This document shows positions 13,048 through 21,035 of a DNA stretch of 21,035 nucleotides, piece after piece. The stretch spans positions 1 through 21,035 of the forward strand of contig JAZUMF010000072.1 of the NCBI GenBank assembly GCA_045603485.1, read 5' to 3'. Under the pieces are notes generated by a model. The model made no database searches and was not told the origin of the DNA. It worked only from the letters and a program-made list of their open reading frames with translations. The position numbers and the translations under genes are program-made. The first letter of the stretch is position 1. Each line of letters starts with the position of its first letter. This DNA comes from RGIG5952 sp045603485. GTDB taxonomy: Bacteria > Verrucomicrobiota > Kiritimatiellia > RFP12 > JAAYLN01.

Positions 13048-13106
13048 AAGGGACATGTGGGAGCAAGCAAATGGAGCAAAACTGGGAGATATGAGGACTG
13101 TCCCTT
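13048..13106. repeat. Inverted repeat AAGGGACA / TGTCCCTT
   Basis: Perfect 8-nt arms at 13048-13055 and 13099-13106 enclose 43 nt of purine-rich sequence. The arms recall GGGACAGTCC-type ends seen with REP-associated or small non-autonomous elements, but no transposase is present. It lies downstream of both converging gene ends, so a weak termination structure is the other option. Confidence 0.4.
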
Positions 13107-13164
13107 GATTGGGTATGTGAGCAAATTTGCGATAAGTGGCTGGTGTTTTGTAAAGCGATAAAGG

Positions 13165-16100
13165 CTATGGTACGACAATTCGGTAGAATTGGCATGGTTT
13201 GTCTGGATCAAGCGGTAGCGTTACGGTATTGGTAATTGGCGTTGGCGGGGTGTTCGTGTGTGTGGCGTGCCATTCGCCCGAGAGGCTGGTTGCATATTGA
13301 AGTATTTGCGTTGCGGTGGTGCCGCCGTGCCATGTCAGTCTGGCGCAATTTTGATCTATTTTTATTGTGTTGAGGGCTAGGAGAGAGGTCGGGTCGGTTG
13401 GGTCTGTGCCGGTGTGCCATTCTTCCCATGTGGCGAGGCCGTCGTTGTCTTGGTCGTTTTCAACGGCTGCCTCGTAATCTTGAGGGTTGCTGTATGTGAT
13501 GTCATATTGGTTGAGCCATGAAATGGGGATGCCGCGCGTTTTTGTTTTGCTTTGAGTATGTTTGATTGTGAGTATGCGGGTTTCTGTTCCCGGCTCATTG
13601 TGGGTTATTGTTAGTGTCGCTGTTGCGTTTGTCTGTTGCAGTTTTGAGCCGTCAATCGTAAATTTTATTTTTGTCGATTGTTTTGCCACGAGGTTGCCTG
13701 AATCTGGCGATATTGCACTTATCCAATCGCCTTCGGGTGTGGCGGTTAGTGAGGCCGTCCATGTCAGGTCGGCTCCTGCAAGGTTTTGCAGTATAAGCTC
13801 AATATCCGCTGTCTCGTCTTCTATTGTCAGCTCGGGGAGGGATTCGGGTGATAGTTTTGGCCATGGCTCGGGGTAGTCTCCGATGACACTGTAGACGGTG
13901 CTTGTCGTTTCTTGATAAAGCTGGTATTGGAGATAATCCGATGCAACGACGCAGTAGTCTATTTTGGATGCTCCGTAATTTGTTGGCGAGAGATAGGCTC
14001 CCCAAATATCGTCTCCAAGGTCGTACATCGGTGTGCGGGTCCAGTCGGAATCACCTTTGTGCTTCCATTGAAGGTAGACTTCGCTTGTCAAGAAGTTGTC
14101 TGTGACTTTTGCCAGAACTGCCCAGGGTGGGCGCTCTTCGATAAAGGTCGGTAAAGCATCAACTTGAATGGATGGCTTTTGCGGTATATCCGTCGGGTCG
14201 TTTGGATCGGTGTTGTCGAACATTTCGAAGGCGTTGTAATGGCCGTCTCCATCGTTGTCATTTGTCCAATAGAGTTGTGATGTTGTCGCATTCCCATTAA
14301 AGATGCGTTCGAGCCACCATGCGTAGACGAACTGGTTGTTGTAAAAATATTGTCCGTAACTTAAGGGATAGTATTTTGCAATGGCGGTGTGCGGATTTTC
14401 CATATTGATTGTTATTGGGTTATGTGCTGTTGCGGTTGCGTTGGGTTGGCGCACTCCGTCAAGCTCCCAACCGGCAAAGACATACGGTTCAAGATAGTCT
14501 CCTTCGGGAATCCAAAGTACTGCAGGTGCTTTGTCTGTTGTTTCAGTTTGCGTTTTATCGATTGTTTTTGTCGATGAATAGAAGGTGATGTTGGTATTTG
14601 TCGCATCTACATATTTAACGGTAAGGTCGCTTGATATTGTATCTTCATTTGCGTCACCTGCTATTACCAAGGCTGCACAGGTTTGAGGATACGGGAGTGA
14701 GTGGGCGGTGACATTTAATGTGTATATGCCTGCGTTTGCGGATGTGAGTTTAATGGTTTCTGTTGTGTTTTTTCTGTCAGGCCCAGTCAGGCTGTTGGGG
14801 TAGATTATTTTACCGTCGGGGCAGGTGAGTGAGAGGTCTAAATCATTGAGGAGTATTGCACTTGAGCCGAGTGTTGCAGGGTAGTCTGTCCAGGAGAGTG
14901 CTATTGAGAGCGGGTTGTTGTCATTTTGTATTTTGATTTCTGTTGAGAAGGGGGTGCTTTTAGAGATTGAGAGTCTATCTATCACTCTTACTCTCCTGTT
15001 TGTTGCGCTTAATGAGTTGCCGACTTTGATTAAGCCCCAGCCTTCGACATTGTTTGGCGAGGAGAATGGGATTTCTTGAAATGCGTTTGTTCCGTATTGA
15101 CCAGGGGCTAGGGAGATTGCACCACTGATTAGCATGGCCTTGACTAATGGGGCGCTGGGATTTGGCTGATTGAGGAAGCTGCAAAGATATTGTCGGATTT
15201 GCGCTCCGCAACCTGCTGCAAGCGGTGTTGCCATGCTTGTGCCGAGATTGTAGACATAGCGGCTTGATGTTTTTTTACTGCTTGCACAGGATAGAATGTC
15301 ACAGCCTGGCGCGACCAAATCGGGCTTTATTCTGCCGTCTGCGGTGGGGCCTCTTCCGGAGAATGCCGCCATGCCGCGCTGATTGTCAACCTTATCGGCT
15401 GAGCGTGTCAGATAATCGGATAGAACAGGTTCTGCCGGGTATGGGCTTTCTTCTGAAGAGTTAAAGACTTCCCATTTGTGTCGGCTGTATCCGCCTGTTG
15501 TGCGGCCGCTTTCGGCGGCTCCAATCGTTACGCAATTTTTTGCTGTTGCCGGCGGTACTATTGAATTTGCATCGATGATGCCGTTGCCGTCACTGTCGCA
15601 GGCGTCATTGCCTGCCGCGAAGAATGGGAGGAAGTCGGGATGATTCCATACAAAACGGTCGACTTCGCGGCTGTCGGTAAGGTATTGCCCGAAGCCGCCT
15701 GTACAGCCCCAGCTGTCGGTATGGATTTTGGCGTTTCCGAGATAGGAGTCATTGAAGAGTGTATAGATGCCGAAGTTTGCGAAGTTGTCATTTGCGTCTA
15801 CTATACATTGGGAGTGCATTGTCGCACCGGGAGCCGTTCCTCTGTTTGCGGCGGTTATTGTGCCGTCGCCTACTGCCGAGCCTGCCGTGTGCGTGCCATG
15901 ACCGCTATAGTCCGCAAGGTTGCCGTCGCTTGTGTAGCTTGTCAATTTAACGATTCTATTGGTTAAATCGCTGTGTATTGTCGACAGATTGCCTGTGTCG
16001 ATGCCGCTGTCTGCGTGCCCGATGATTTGTCCTTTGCCTGTGAGCCCCAGAGTTTCACTCGGCGTTGATGAATAGAGGGCATTGTCAAGCTTTGATATGT

Positions 16101-16953
16101 TGTTGAAGAGTTTTCGCGCGGGGGCTTCTTCTATCCACTGGACTGCCCCGTGATTTGCGAGCTCTTGAAGGGCTTTAATTGGTGTTGCGGCATGGATATA
16201 AGAGGCATCTTCGGCCGCAATGTGGTTTATGGGTTTTCCCCCATTTTTTTCTATTATTGCGTTTATCTCTTTGAGGTCATCTGGGTGTATGGCGTGAATA
16301 TTGAGTGCAACTGAATCGTTCGGTGAGAGTTTTTCTGACAGGAAATCGACGAATGGGTGTGTTTTATCGTTAGGTCTCCATTCTTCAATGGTGATGACTT
16401 CGGGGTGAAGAAGTGTATTTTTCAGCCCTTCGTAAGTTGCCTCTATGAGCCATGCGCGATGTGGCAGGTATCCGTATATGCGTACTCCAGGAAGTGATTT
16501 TGCCCAGTCGAATTGCAAATCTGATTTGGTTGTGACAATCCACGGTGTTGTGTTGCGCTTTGTCGGAATTTGGCTGGATTTAAAATCGGCTTCTGTCCGT
16601 TTTTCAGGTATGATAATGAGGCGTTTTGCGAGCGGTACCTGTCGTTTGAGAGGATAGTTTTTGTCAAAGGCGATATTTTTATGTCGATAGGATTTGCGTA
16701 TTTGCTCGAGTCGCCCTGTTGAAATGCAGCTTTCCCTTACTGCTCCATCGTTCGGGTAAATCCTTTGAGTTGTGGATTTTTGTCTGAATGAAGAATTTAG
16801 CGGCTTTTTTACGGGTCTGGGCGAGGCAGCGTCTAACTTTATGGCGGATATTGTTTGAGATTCGGGGCATAACACATGAAGTGCTGTCAATGAAGCCAGC
16901 ACGATAAAAATAAGTAATCCCGCAAGGAGATAAAGTCTATGTTTGAATCTCAT
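13165..16953 (-). CDS. Secreted subtilisin-like serine protease (S8), 1262 aa
   Basis: Catalytic triad is complete: GHADSGID (D315), SGHGTHTAG (H352) and GTSMATPLAAG (S573), with AAGND at 446-450 giving the oxyanion Asn. Residues 1-29 are a signal peptide or N-terminal anchor (basic start, then LYLLAGLLIFIVLASLTAL). A long propeptide-like region (30-290) precedes the peptidase. After it come a P-domain-like jelly roll (about 650-770), Ig/FN3-type modules and two calcium-type Asp repeats (NDNDGDGHYNAFE and NDQDNDGLATWEEW), ending in a small strand domain with FYRIVVP. It is an exported degradative or processing protease. A promoter lies so close that the mRNA would be nearly leaderless, and no ribosome site is seen. 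Confidence 0.92.
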   Translation of the reverse strand: MRFKHRLYLLAGLLIFIVLASLTALHVLCPESQTISAIKLDAASPRPVKKPLNSSFRQKSTTQRIYPNDGAVRESCISTGRLEQIRKSYRHKNIAFDKNYPLKRQVPLAKRLIIIPEKRTEADFKSSQIPTKRNTTPWIVTTKSDLQFDWAKSLPGVRIYGYLPHRAWLIEATYEGLKNTLLHPEVITIEEWRPNDKTHPFVDFLSEKLSPNDSVALNIHAIHPDDLKEINAIIEKNGGKPINHIAAEDASYIHAATPIKALQELANHGAVQWIEEAPARKLFNNISKLDNALYSSTPSETLGLTGKGQIIGHADSGIDTGNLSTIHSDLTNRIVKLTSYTSDGNLADYSGHGTHTAGSAVGDGTITAANRGTAPGATMHSQCIVDANDNFANFGIYTLFNDSYLGNAKIHTDSWGCTGGFGQYLTDSREVDRFVWNHPDFLPFFAAGNDACDSDGNGIIDANSIVPPATAKNCVTIGAAESGRTTGGYSRHKWEVFNSSEESPYPAEPVLSDYLTRSADKVDNQRGMAAFSGRGPTADGRIKPDLVAPGCDILSCASSKKTSSRYVYNLGTSMATPLAAGCGAQIRQYLCSFLNQPNPSAPLVKAMLISGAISLAPGQYGTNAFQEIPFSSPNNVEGWGLIKVGNSLSATNRRVRVIDRLSISKSTPFSTEIKIQNDNNPLSIALSWTDYPATLGSSAILLNDLDLSLTCPDGKIIYPNSLTGPDRKNTTETIKLTSANAGIYTLNVTAHSLPYPQTCAALVIAGDANEDTISSDLTVKYVDATNTNITFYSSTKTIDKTQTETTDKAPAVLWIPEGDYLEPYVFAGWELDGVRQPNATATAHNPITINMENPHTAIAKYYPLSYGQYFYNNQFVYAWWLERIFNGNATTSQLYWTNDNDGDGHYNAFEMFDNTDPNDPTDIPQKPSIQVDALPTFIEERPPWAVLAKVTDNFLTSEVYLQWKHKGDSDWTRTPMYDLGDDIWGAYLSPTNYGASKIDYCVVASDYLQYQLYQETTSTVYSVIGDYPEPWPKLSPESLPELTIEDETADIELILQNLAGADLTWTASLTATPEGDWISAISPDSGNLVAKQSTKIKFTIDGSKLQQTNATATLTITHNEPGTETRILTIKHTQSKTKTRGIPISWLNQYDITYSNPQDYEAAVENDQDNDGLATWEEWHTGTDPTDPTSLLALNTIKIDQNCARLTWHGGTTATQILQYATSLSGEWHATHTNTPPTPITNTVTLPLDPDKPCQFYRIVVP

Positions 16954-16961
16954 TATACGCC

Positions 16962-16990
16962 ATTATACATAAACTTTAGATTTTTATCCA
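16962..16990 (-). promoter_or_regulatory. Subtilase promoter, nearly leaderless
   Basis: On the minus strand: TGGATA (16990-16985), 17-nt spacer, TATAAT (16967-16962). The start of transcription would fall about 16955, two bases before ATG 16953. A second TATAAT overlaps the start codon itself. Confidence 0.55.
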
Positions 16991-16998
16991 GTGGTATG

Positions 16999-17007
16999 TG
17001 GTATACT
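16999..17007 (+). promoter_or_regulatory. Extended -10 promoter of the HAD nucleotidase-like gene
   Basis: TGG-TATACT with no clear -35. Transcription near 17014 leaves a leader of about 25 nt that is T-rich and has no Shine-Dalgarno site before ATG 17039. Confidence 0.5.
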
Positions 17008-17038
17008 AGATAGTCTTCAGGTTTTAATTTTTTTTGAG

Positions 17039-17659
17039 ATGAGAATTTACATTGATTTTGATGATGTCTTGTCAGAAACCGCTCGAACTTTGTGTCTGCT
17101 CGCCGATAGAATGTTTGGACGCAAAGTTGCATACGAGGAAGTTTTTGCCTTTGACTTGCAGATTTCCTTCAATCTTTCAAGGGATGAGATAGCCTCGTTA
17201 ATGGATACGGCTCATACCTATGAGCTTTTGATGTCTTATCCAGAGACGGAGGGGGCTTGCGCTACAATTTCAAAATGGATGGCTGAAGGGCATGAGCTTG
17301 AGATTGTGACCGGCAGACCTATTTCAACTCACGAGGGCTCTCTTGAGTGGCTGTCAAGGAGGGGAATAGAAGGCTTGCCGGTTATCCATGTTGATAAGTT
17401 TGGCAGAGAGCCTCCTCCTTTGTCGCCTGATGCTCCGAGGTCTTTGAGCGTTGATGAGTTTTGTGAGCGCCAATATGATTTCGCCGTTGAGGATTCCCCA
17501 ATGGCATTTGCTCATCTTGCGAGGCTTGACGATTGCCGTGTGGCTGTTTATGAGCGACCTTGGAACAAAACTATCGAGCTGCCCTCAAAGGCTTTTACAT
17601 GTTGTTCCAATTGGCAAGAGATAGATAATCTCTTTCAACGGTATTCGTCACTTAAATAG
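17039..17659 (+). CDS. HAD-superfamily 5'-nucleotidase-like phosphatase (NT5C type)
   Basis: ATG 17039 is chosen because the protein then begins MRIYIDFDDVLSET, HAD motif I with nucleophile D6 and acid D8; the longer frame from GTG 16991 would run through the promoter. Motif II is IVTGRP, and DFAVEDSP supplies the motif IV acid, all in the order of the 5'(3')-deoxyribonucleotidase (NT5C/PF06941-like) group; 206 residues fits that family. Expected activity is dephosphorylation of a small phosphorylated metabolite, possibly deoxyribonucleotides. It is cytoplasmic and monocistronic. Its end overlaps the converging phosphatase gene by 8 nt. Substrate assignment is by family only. Confidence 0.75.
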   Translation: MRIYIDFDDVLSETARTLCLLADRMFGRKVAYEEVFAFDLQISFNLSRDEIASLMDTAHTYELLMSYPETEGACATISKWMAEGHELEIVTGRPISTHEGSLEWLSRRGIEGLPVIHVDKFGREPPPLSPDAPRSLSVDEFCERQYDFAVEDSPMAFAHLARLDDCRVAVYERPWNKTIELPSKAFTCCSNWQEIDNLFQRYSSLK

Positions 17660-18122
17660 TGCCTTCCTGTCTAAGTTTTTTTAGGAGTGCCTTGCAGCCA
17701 TTTAAGATGTCTTGAAAGGCGACGGAATATTCTCCTGTATACCAGGGGTCGTCCACATCGCGATTTTCTCCTGTGTATTCTAGGAGCATGTGGAGCTTAT
17801 CATATTGCTCTTTTGGCACCATTCGGCGAAGATTGATCATGTTGGCTCTATCCATGCCGATTATGAGATTGGCCTCATCGGCCTCCTTTGTGGTCATTCT
17901 GTGAGCGGAGTGGGGGCGCCTGGGGATAGATGCCGCTTTGAGTTGTGCCTGAGAGCCGGGGTGGATGTCATTTCCCGTTTCTTCGCTGCTTGTCGCCGCA
18001 GAAGCCACCATAACATTTTCGATATTGGCTTCTTTTAGCAGTTTTGCCATAATGCATTCGGCCATTGGAGAGCGACAGATATTTCCATGGCAAATAAAAA
18101 GAATTTTGTATGTTTTAACCAT
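17652..18122 (-). CDS. Low-molecular-weight protein-tyrosine phosphatase
   Basis: 156 residues, standard size. The P-loop is C11-H-G-N-I-C-R17-S near the N-terminus and the general-acid loop is DVDDPWYTG, where the first DP Asp acts as acid; this pair defines the family. The enzyme removes phosphate from tyrosines, often opposing bacterial tyrosine kinases that control capsule and exopolysaccharide export, which fits the Kdo genes next door. A TATAAT ends just 6 nt before ATG, so the mRNA is likely leaderless. Arsenate reductase of the same fold is the alternative but lacks this DPW loop context. Confidence 0.93.
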   Translation of the reverse strand: MVKTYKILFICHGNICRSPMAECIMAKLLKEANIENVMVASAATSSEETGNDIHPGSQAQLKAASIPRRPHSAHRMTTKEADEANLIIGMDRANMINLRRMVPKEQYDKLHMLLEYTGENRDVDDPWYTGEYSVAFQDILNGCKALLKKLRQEGTI

Positions 18123-18128
18123 AAAGCT

Positions 18129-18137
18129 ATTATAACA
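18129..18137 (-). promoter_or_regulatory. Extended -10 of the phosphatase gene; leaderless start
   Basis: On the minus strand TGT-TATAAT ends at 18129; the expected transcription start falls on or next to the A of ATG 18122. No -35 or ribosome site is seen. Confidence 0.5.
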
Positions 18138-18149
18138 TATTGCAGTTTA

Positions 18150-18158
18150 TGGTATGAT
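18150..18158 (+). promoter_or_regulatory. Extended -10 of kdsD-kdsA; leaderless start
   Basis: TGG-TATGAT ends 8 nt before ATG 18167, so transcription would begin at about the start codon. It shares a 44-nt divergent gap with the phosphatase promoter, so the two RNA polymerase sites overlap. Confidence 0.5.
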
Positions 18159-18166
18159 ATAAATGT

Positions 18167-19171
18167 ATGAAAATATCTACTGCTGTCAAAAATGATAAAG
18201 CATCTTGGATTGCTCGCGCCCGCGAGGTCTTTGATGTGGAGATGAACTCGATGGTTAGAACAAGGGATTCCCTAGGGGATGCCTTTGTTGATGCAATTGC
18301 TCTTTTGTGTAATACTCTGGAGGCGGGCGGTGCTATAGTAATCTCCGGTGTTGGAAAGAATCTTCCTATCGCTGAAAAGATTTCGGCTACCATGTCCAGC
18401 ACCGGTTCTCGTAGTTTTGTCCTTAATCCTGTGCAGGCTCTCCATGGTGATTTGGGAATGCTTTCTGAAAAGGACTGCGTTTTGGCATTGAGCTTTTCAG
18501 GTGAGTCTGAAGAGATTTTGAAGCTGCTTCCGGCCATTAGTCGCCGCGGTATCAAGATGATCGGTATTACCGGTAAATCTGATTGCTCGATGAAGGAGCT
18601 TTGCGATATTCTTCTGACGATCGATACTCCGTCTGAAGCAGATCCATTCAATATGGCACCGACAGCAAGTACAACGGCCACGCTTGCTTTAGGTGACGCT
18701 TTGGCAATGGTATTGCTCGATATCCGTGAGTTTAATCGTGAAGATTATGCAAAGTTCCACCCGGCAGGAGCTATCGGCAAGACGCTTTTGACACGCGTGA
18801 TTGACATTATGAGAACGGGCGAGAACCTCGTTTCGATGCAGGGCGATGCTACCGTTCGCGATTCCTTGGTCGCAATGACAAGGGCTAAGGCCGGCGCCAC
18901 ATACATTGTTGATAAAGACGGGATATTGCTGGGCGTCTTTACCGATGGGGATTTGCGTCGCAGTTTAACATCGACGGACGCACCTTTGCTGCGGCCGCTT
19001 ACCGAGGTTATGACAAAAAATCCTATTCGTATTTCCGTTGACAAAATGGCAACAGATGTACTGGCGATTTTCCAGGCCCATCAGATTGATGATATTCCAG
19101 TCGTTGATTCCCAAAACCGTCTTGTAGGCGGTATTGATATTTCCGATTTGCCAAAACTTAAGGTCCTTTAA
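18167..19171 (+). CDS. kdsD: Arabinose-5-phosphate isomerase (SIS domain plus two CBS domains)
   Basis: 334 residues, normal length. The SIS isomerase domain (about 40-200) has SGVGKN with K64 (usually GxGKSG), ALHGDLGM with catalytic H93, SFSGESEE with E113, and FHPAGAIGK with H198. Two CBS domains follow (about 210-270 and 275-334), which sense nucleotides or sugar-nucleotides in this family. It converts ribulose 5-phosphate to arabinose 5-phosphate, the first step towards Kdo for lipopolysaccharide. The Asn in GKN in place of GKS is a small departure near the substrate loop. It forms an operon with kdsA, 22 nt downstream. KpsF-type capsule paralogues look the same, so kdsD/kpsF cannot be separated from sequence alone. 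Confidence 0.92.
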   Translation: MKISTAVKNDKASWIARAREVFDVEMNSMVRTRDSLGDAFVDAIALLCNTLEAGGAIVISGVGKNLPIAEKISATMSSTGSRSFVLNPVQALHGDLGMLSEKDCVLALSFSGESEEILKLLPAISRRGIKMIGITGKSDCSMKELCDILLTIDTPSEADPFNMAPTASTTATLALGDALAMVLLDIREFNREDYAKFHPAGAIGKTLLTRVIDIMRTGENLVSMQGDATVRDSLVAMTRAKAGATYIVDKDGILLGVFTDGDLRRSLTSTDAPLLRPLTEVMTKNPIRISVDKMATDVLAIFQAHQIDDIPVVDSQNRLVGGIDISDLPKLKVL

Positions 19172-19193
19172 TGGCGATAGCTGGAGCGATATG

Positions 19194-20024
19194 ATGAATA
19201 ACAGTCAAAAAGTACAAAAGGTGAAGCTCGGTTCTTTTGCTTTTGGTGAGCCAGGTCTGGTTTTTATTGCAGGCCCTTGCGTTATTGAATCGCGCGAGTG
19301 CTGCCTTAAAATTGCCGAGGAGCTTGTTGGTGTTGCTTCACGCCTTGGCGCTCCATTTGTCTTTAAGGCCTCTTTTGACAAGGCTAATCGCACTTCAATC
19401 GATTCTTACCGTGGTCCGGGGCTTGAGAAGGGGTTGGAGATTCTTCGTGAAGTCAAGGAGACATTCAATGTGCCTATTTTGACTGACATTCATGAATCGT
19501 ACCAAGCCGCTCCCGTAGCACAGGTCGCCGACATTTTGCAGATTCCCGCATTTTTGTGCAGGCAGACAGATTTGCTCGTCGCCGCTGGAGAGACCGGGCG
19601 CATCATCAATGTCAAGAAGGCTCAGTTTTTGGCTGCCGAGGATATGGCAAATGTGATTTCAAAGATTGAAAGCACAGGTAATAAGTCGATAATTTTGACT
19701 GAACGCGGAGCTTCTTTCGGTTATCACAACCTTGTAGCGGATATGCGCAGTCTGATTGTGATGCGCTCCTTGGGATATCCGGTGGTATTTGATGCAACGC
19801 ATAGCGTTCAGCGGCCGGGAGGAGCGGGTAATGCGAGCGGCGGCGACGGCTGCTGGGCTCCCGCTCTTGCAAGAGCCGCCGTCGCGACTGGTGTAGATGG
19901 CGTCTTTATGGAGACTCACTACAATCCTGCCGAGGCCCTTTCTGACAAGGCGAATGCAATTCCACTATCGGGTGTAGAGCCGCTTTGGAAGACTCTTCAG
20001 GCAATTGATAAGCTGATAGATTAA
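19194..20024 (+). CDS. kdsA: 3-deoxy-8-phosphooctulonate (Kdo8P) synthase
   Basis: About 276 residues. Motifs in order: AGPCVIES, FKASFDKANRTS, ILTDIHE, LCRQTDLL, NVKKAQFLA, ERGASFGYHNLV, FDATHSVQRPGG and METHYNP. The Cys in GPCVIE, with the His of ATHSVQ, the Glu of METHYN and a following Asp, matches the metal-dependent class (metal-independent enzymes have Asn at the Cys position). It condenses arabinose 5-phosphate with phosphoenolpyruvate, using the product of the gene before it. ATG 19194 is favoured because GGAG (19183-19186) is 7 nt away; ATG 19191 is equally in frame. The end lies 6 nt from the converging htpX end. Confidence 0.97.
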   Translation: MNNSQKVQKVKLGSFAFGEPGLVFIAGPCVIESRECCLKIAEELVGVASRLGAPFVFKASFDKANRTSIDSYRGPGLEKGLEILREVKETFNVPILTDIHESYQAAPVAQVADILQIPAFLCRQTDLLVAAGETGRIINVKKAQFLAAEDMANVISKIESTGNKSIILTERGASFGYHNLVADMRSLIVMRSLGYPVVFDATHSVQRPGGAGNASGGDGCWAPALARAAVATGVDGVFMETHYNPAEALSDKANAIPLSGVEPLWKTLQAIDKLID

Positions 20025-20029
20025 GAAAT

Positions 20030-20962
20030 TCAGCTTAGGTGCTGGAGGCGTTCGATGCGTGACTCGAGGGAAGGGTGAGTCGAGAAGAGTGACTTCATTG
20101 TCGCACCCGAGATGCCCATGGCTTTCAGTGAATCGGGTAAAACGCCTGGCTGAAGATTGTTAAGGCGGCGCAATGCGGCGATCATATCGGATGGTGAGCC
20201 GAGGAGCTTTGCGCTGTCGGCGTCAGCGGCATATTCACGATGGCGTGAATAGGCGTAGACTACGATTGATGCAGCTATCCCAAGGATAATTTGAAGAACC
20301 ATGGCGATTAGGTAGCTGATGCCGTTGCCGCCACGACGGTTGTCTTTACCCGATAATGCGCTGCCGACAATAAAACCCGCGGCGCGCGACAGGAATAATA
20401 CAACGGCATTCAATACGCCTTGAACCAGGGTCATCGTTACCATATCTCCGTTTGAGACATGTGAAATTTCGTGGCCTAGAACCGCCCGAAGCTCGTTTTT
20501 GGTCATTGAGCTCATAATTCCGGTAGAAACGGCAACGAGCGCACTGTTTTTGAAGGCGCCTGTCGCGAAGGCATTTGGAGCACCTTCGTAGATTGCAACT
20601 TCAGGGCATTTGATGCCGGCGCGGTTTGCAAGGTCTTGCACTGTCGTTACAAGCCATGCTTCGGCTGCACCTTCTGTCCCGTCAATCACTTGCGCTCCAG
20701 TTGATATTTTAGCCATCATCTTTGAGAGCAGGAGCGAAATCACCGAGCCGGACATACCGAAGATAACGGAATAAATCGCCAACGACTCGTAATTGATGCC
20801 ACTTTCACTAAGCATTGATGTGTCAACGCCTAAAAACGAGCATACGAGTGTGAATACCACTGTCAAAACCAGTACTACAGCGATATTTGTAATTAAACCT
20901 AAATTCGGCAGTTGGATGCTAAGATTCGCCGTTTGAGACAATAGTTTTACGACCGCTTCCAT
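20030..20962 (-). CDS. htpX: HtpX-like M48 membrane metalloprotease
   Basis: 310 residues. Two hydrophobic helices at the N-terminus (about 23-45 and 60-80) and two more after the active site (183-205 and 213-238) fit the four-span HtpX topology. The zinc site is HEISH (H164, E165, H168) in LGHEISHVSNGDMV, with the third ligand E243 in HREYAADADSAKL. NAFATGAFKNSALVAVSTG is the family's substrate-binding strand. HtpX cuts misfolded inner-membrane proteins from the cytoplasmic side and works alongside FtsH. No Shine-Dalgarno is visible before ATG 20962; the remaining 73 nt to the window end show no gene. Confidence 0.95.
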   Translation of the reverse strand: MEAVVKLLSQTANLSIQLPNLGLITNIAVVLVLTVVFTLVCSFLGVDTSMLSESGINYESLAIYSVIFGMSGSVISLLLSKMMAKISTGAQVIDGTEGAAEAWLVTTVQDLANRAGIKCPEVAIYEGAPNAFATGAFKNSALVAVSTGIMSSMTKNELRAVLGHEISHVSNGDMVTMTLVQGVLNAVVLFLSRAAGFIVGSALSGKDNRRGGNGISYLIAMVLQIILGIAASIVVYAYSRHREYAADADSAKLLGSPSDMIAALRRLNNLQPGVLPDSLKAMGISGATMKSLFSTHPSLESRIERLQHLS

Positions 20963-21035
20963 TGACTTGGGAGCTGTTTTTCGTTACCACTTTATTTTCT
21001 TCAGTCGATTAGAGTCAGCGGCTCCGGAAGGAGGC

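Noticed and set aside
13562..15966. Several plus-strand ORFs inside the subtilase region
   Set aside because: They are Cys/Arg-rich shadows of the minus-strand protease, which has a complete catalytic triad and continuous frame.
1..21035. CRISPR arrays, tRNA or rRNA genes
   Set aside because: No regularly spaced repeats, no tRNA cloverleaf-like sequence with a TTCGA-type arm in context and no rRNA stretch were noticed by reading; a dedicated scan was not possible.

Overview
The window looks like a Gram-negative chromosome segment. It carries two Kdo/lipopolysaccharide genes (kdsD, kdsA), an inner-membrane HtpX protease and a large secreted subtilase. The subtilase has calcium-type D-x-D-x-D repeats and a C-terminus ending in FYRIVVP, a style common in Verrucomicrobiota, Lentisphaerota and Kiritimatiellota. 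I therefore lean to a PVC-group bacterium, perhaps from a gut or metagenome source, but this is recall of protein style and not a proof. TGA is used as a normal stop, for example in the ATGA overlaps at 11209, 11625 and 11768.

Region 1 (1-7080) is one co-directional cluster, and the best candidate for an undescribed system. It holds tandem small zinc-ribbon proteins (the end of one at 3-170, then 182-571 and 583-936), a CDC48/p97-like two-domain AAA+ ATPase with a degenerate second domain (949-2991), a fourth divergent zinc-ribbon paralogue (3002-3325), a broken copy of a membrane protein (3341-3792), its intact paralogue with membrane helices and a DnaJ-type cysteine-rich domain (3923-5074), a vWA-like plus transglutaminase-fold protein interrupted by an in-frame TGA (5165-6439), a 49-residue membrane peptide (6445-6594) and a TerB-domain protein (6623 onward). 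Together these suggest an unfoldase or remodelling machine working at the membrane with metal-binding adaptors. Several members are damaged in this genome.

Region 2 (7071-13164) is a patchwork of accessory DNA: a GC-rich phage-like gene overlapping the TerB tail, an Rpn-type PD-(D/E)XK nuclease, a serine dehydrogenase-type (ClpP-fold) protease with a small partner ORF, a decayed family 2 glycosyltransferase, and a strongly promoted XRE regulator/DUF3791-like pair. A YhcG-type (DUF1016) nuclease follows, sandwiched between two truncated 5' ends of a PAPS-reductase-like gene that share a 33-nt near-identical repeat.

Region 3 (13165-21035) looks like ordinary chromosome: subtilase (-), HAD 5'-nucleotidase-like protein (+), low-molecular-weight phosphotyrosine phosphatase (-), kdsD-kdsA operon (+), htpX (-). 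Start sites here mostly lack Shine-Dalgarno sequences. Several have a -10 element placed so that the mRNA would be leaderless or nearly so, whereas the accessory genes carry AGGAGG-type sites. Recognisable promoters across the window repeatedly carry an extended -10 (TGn).
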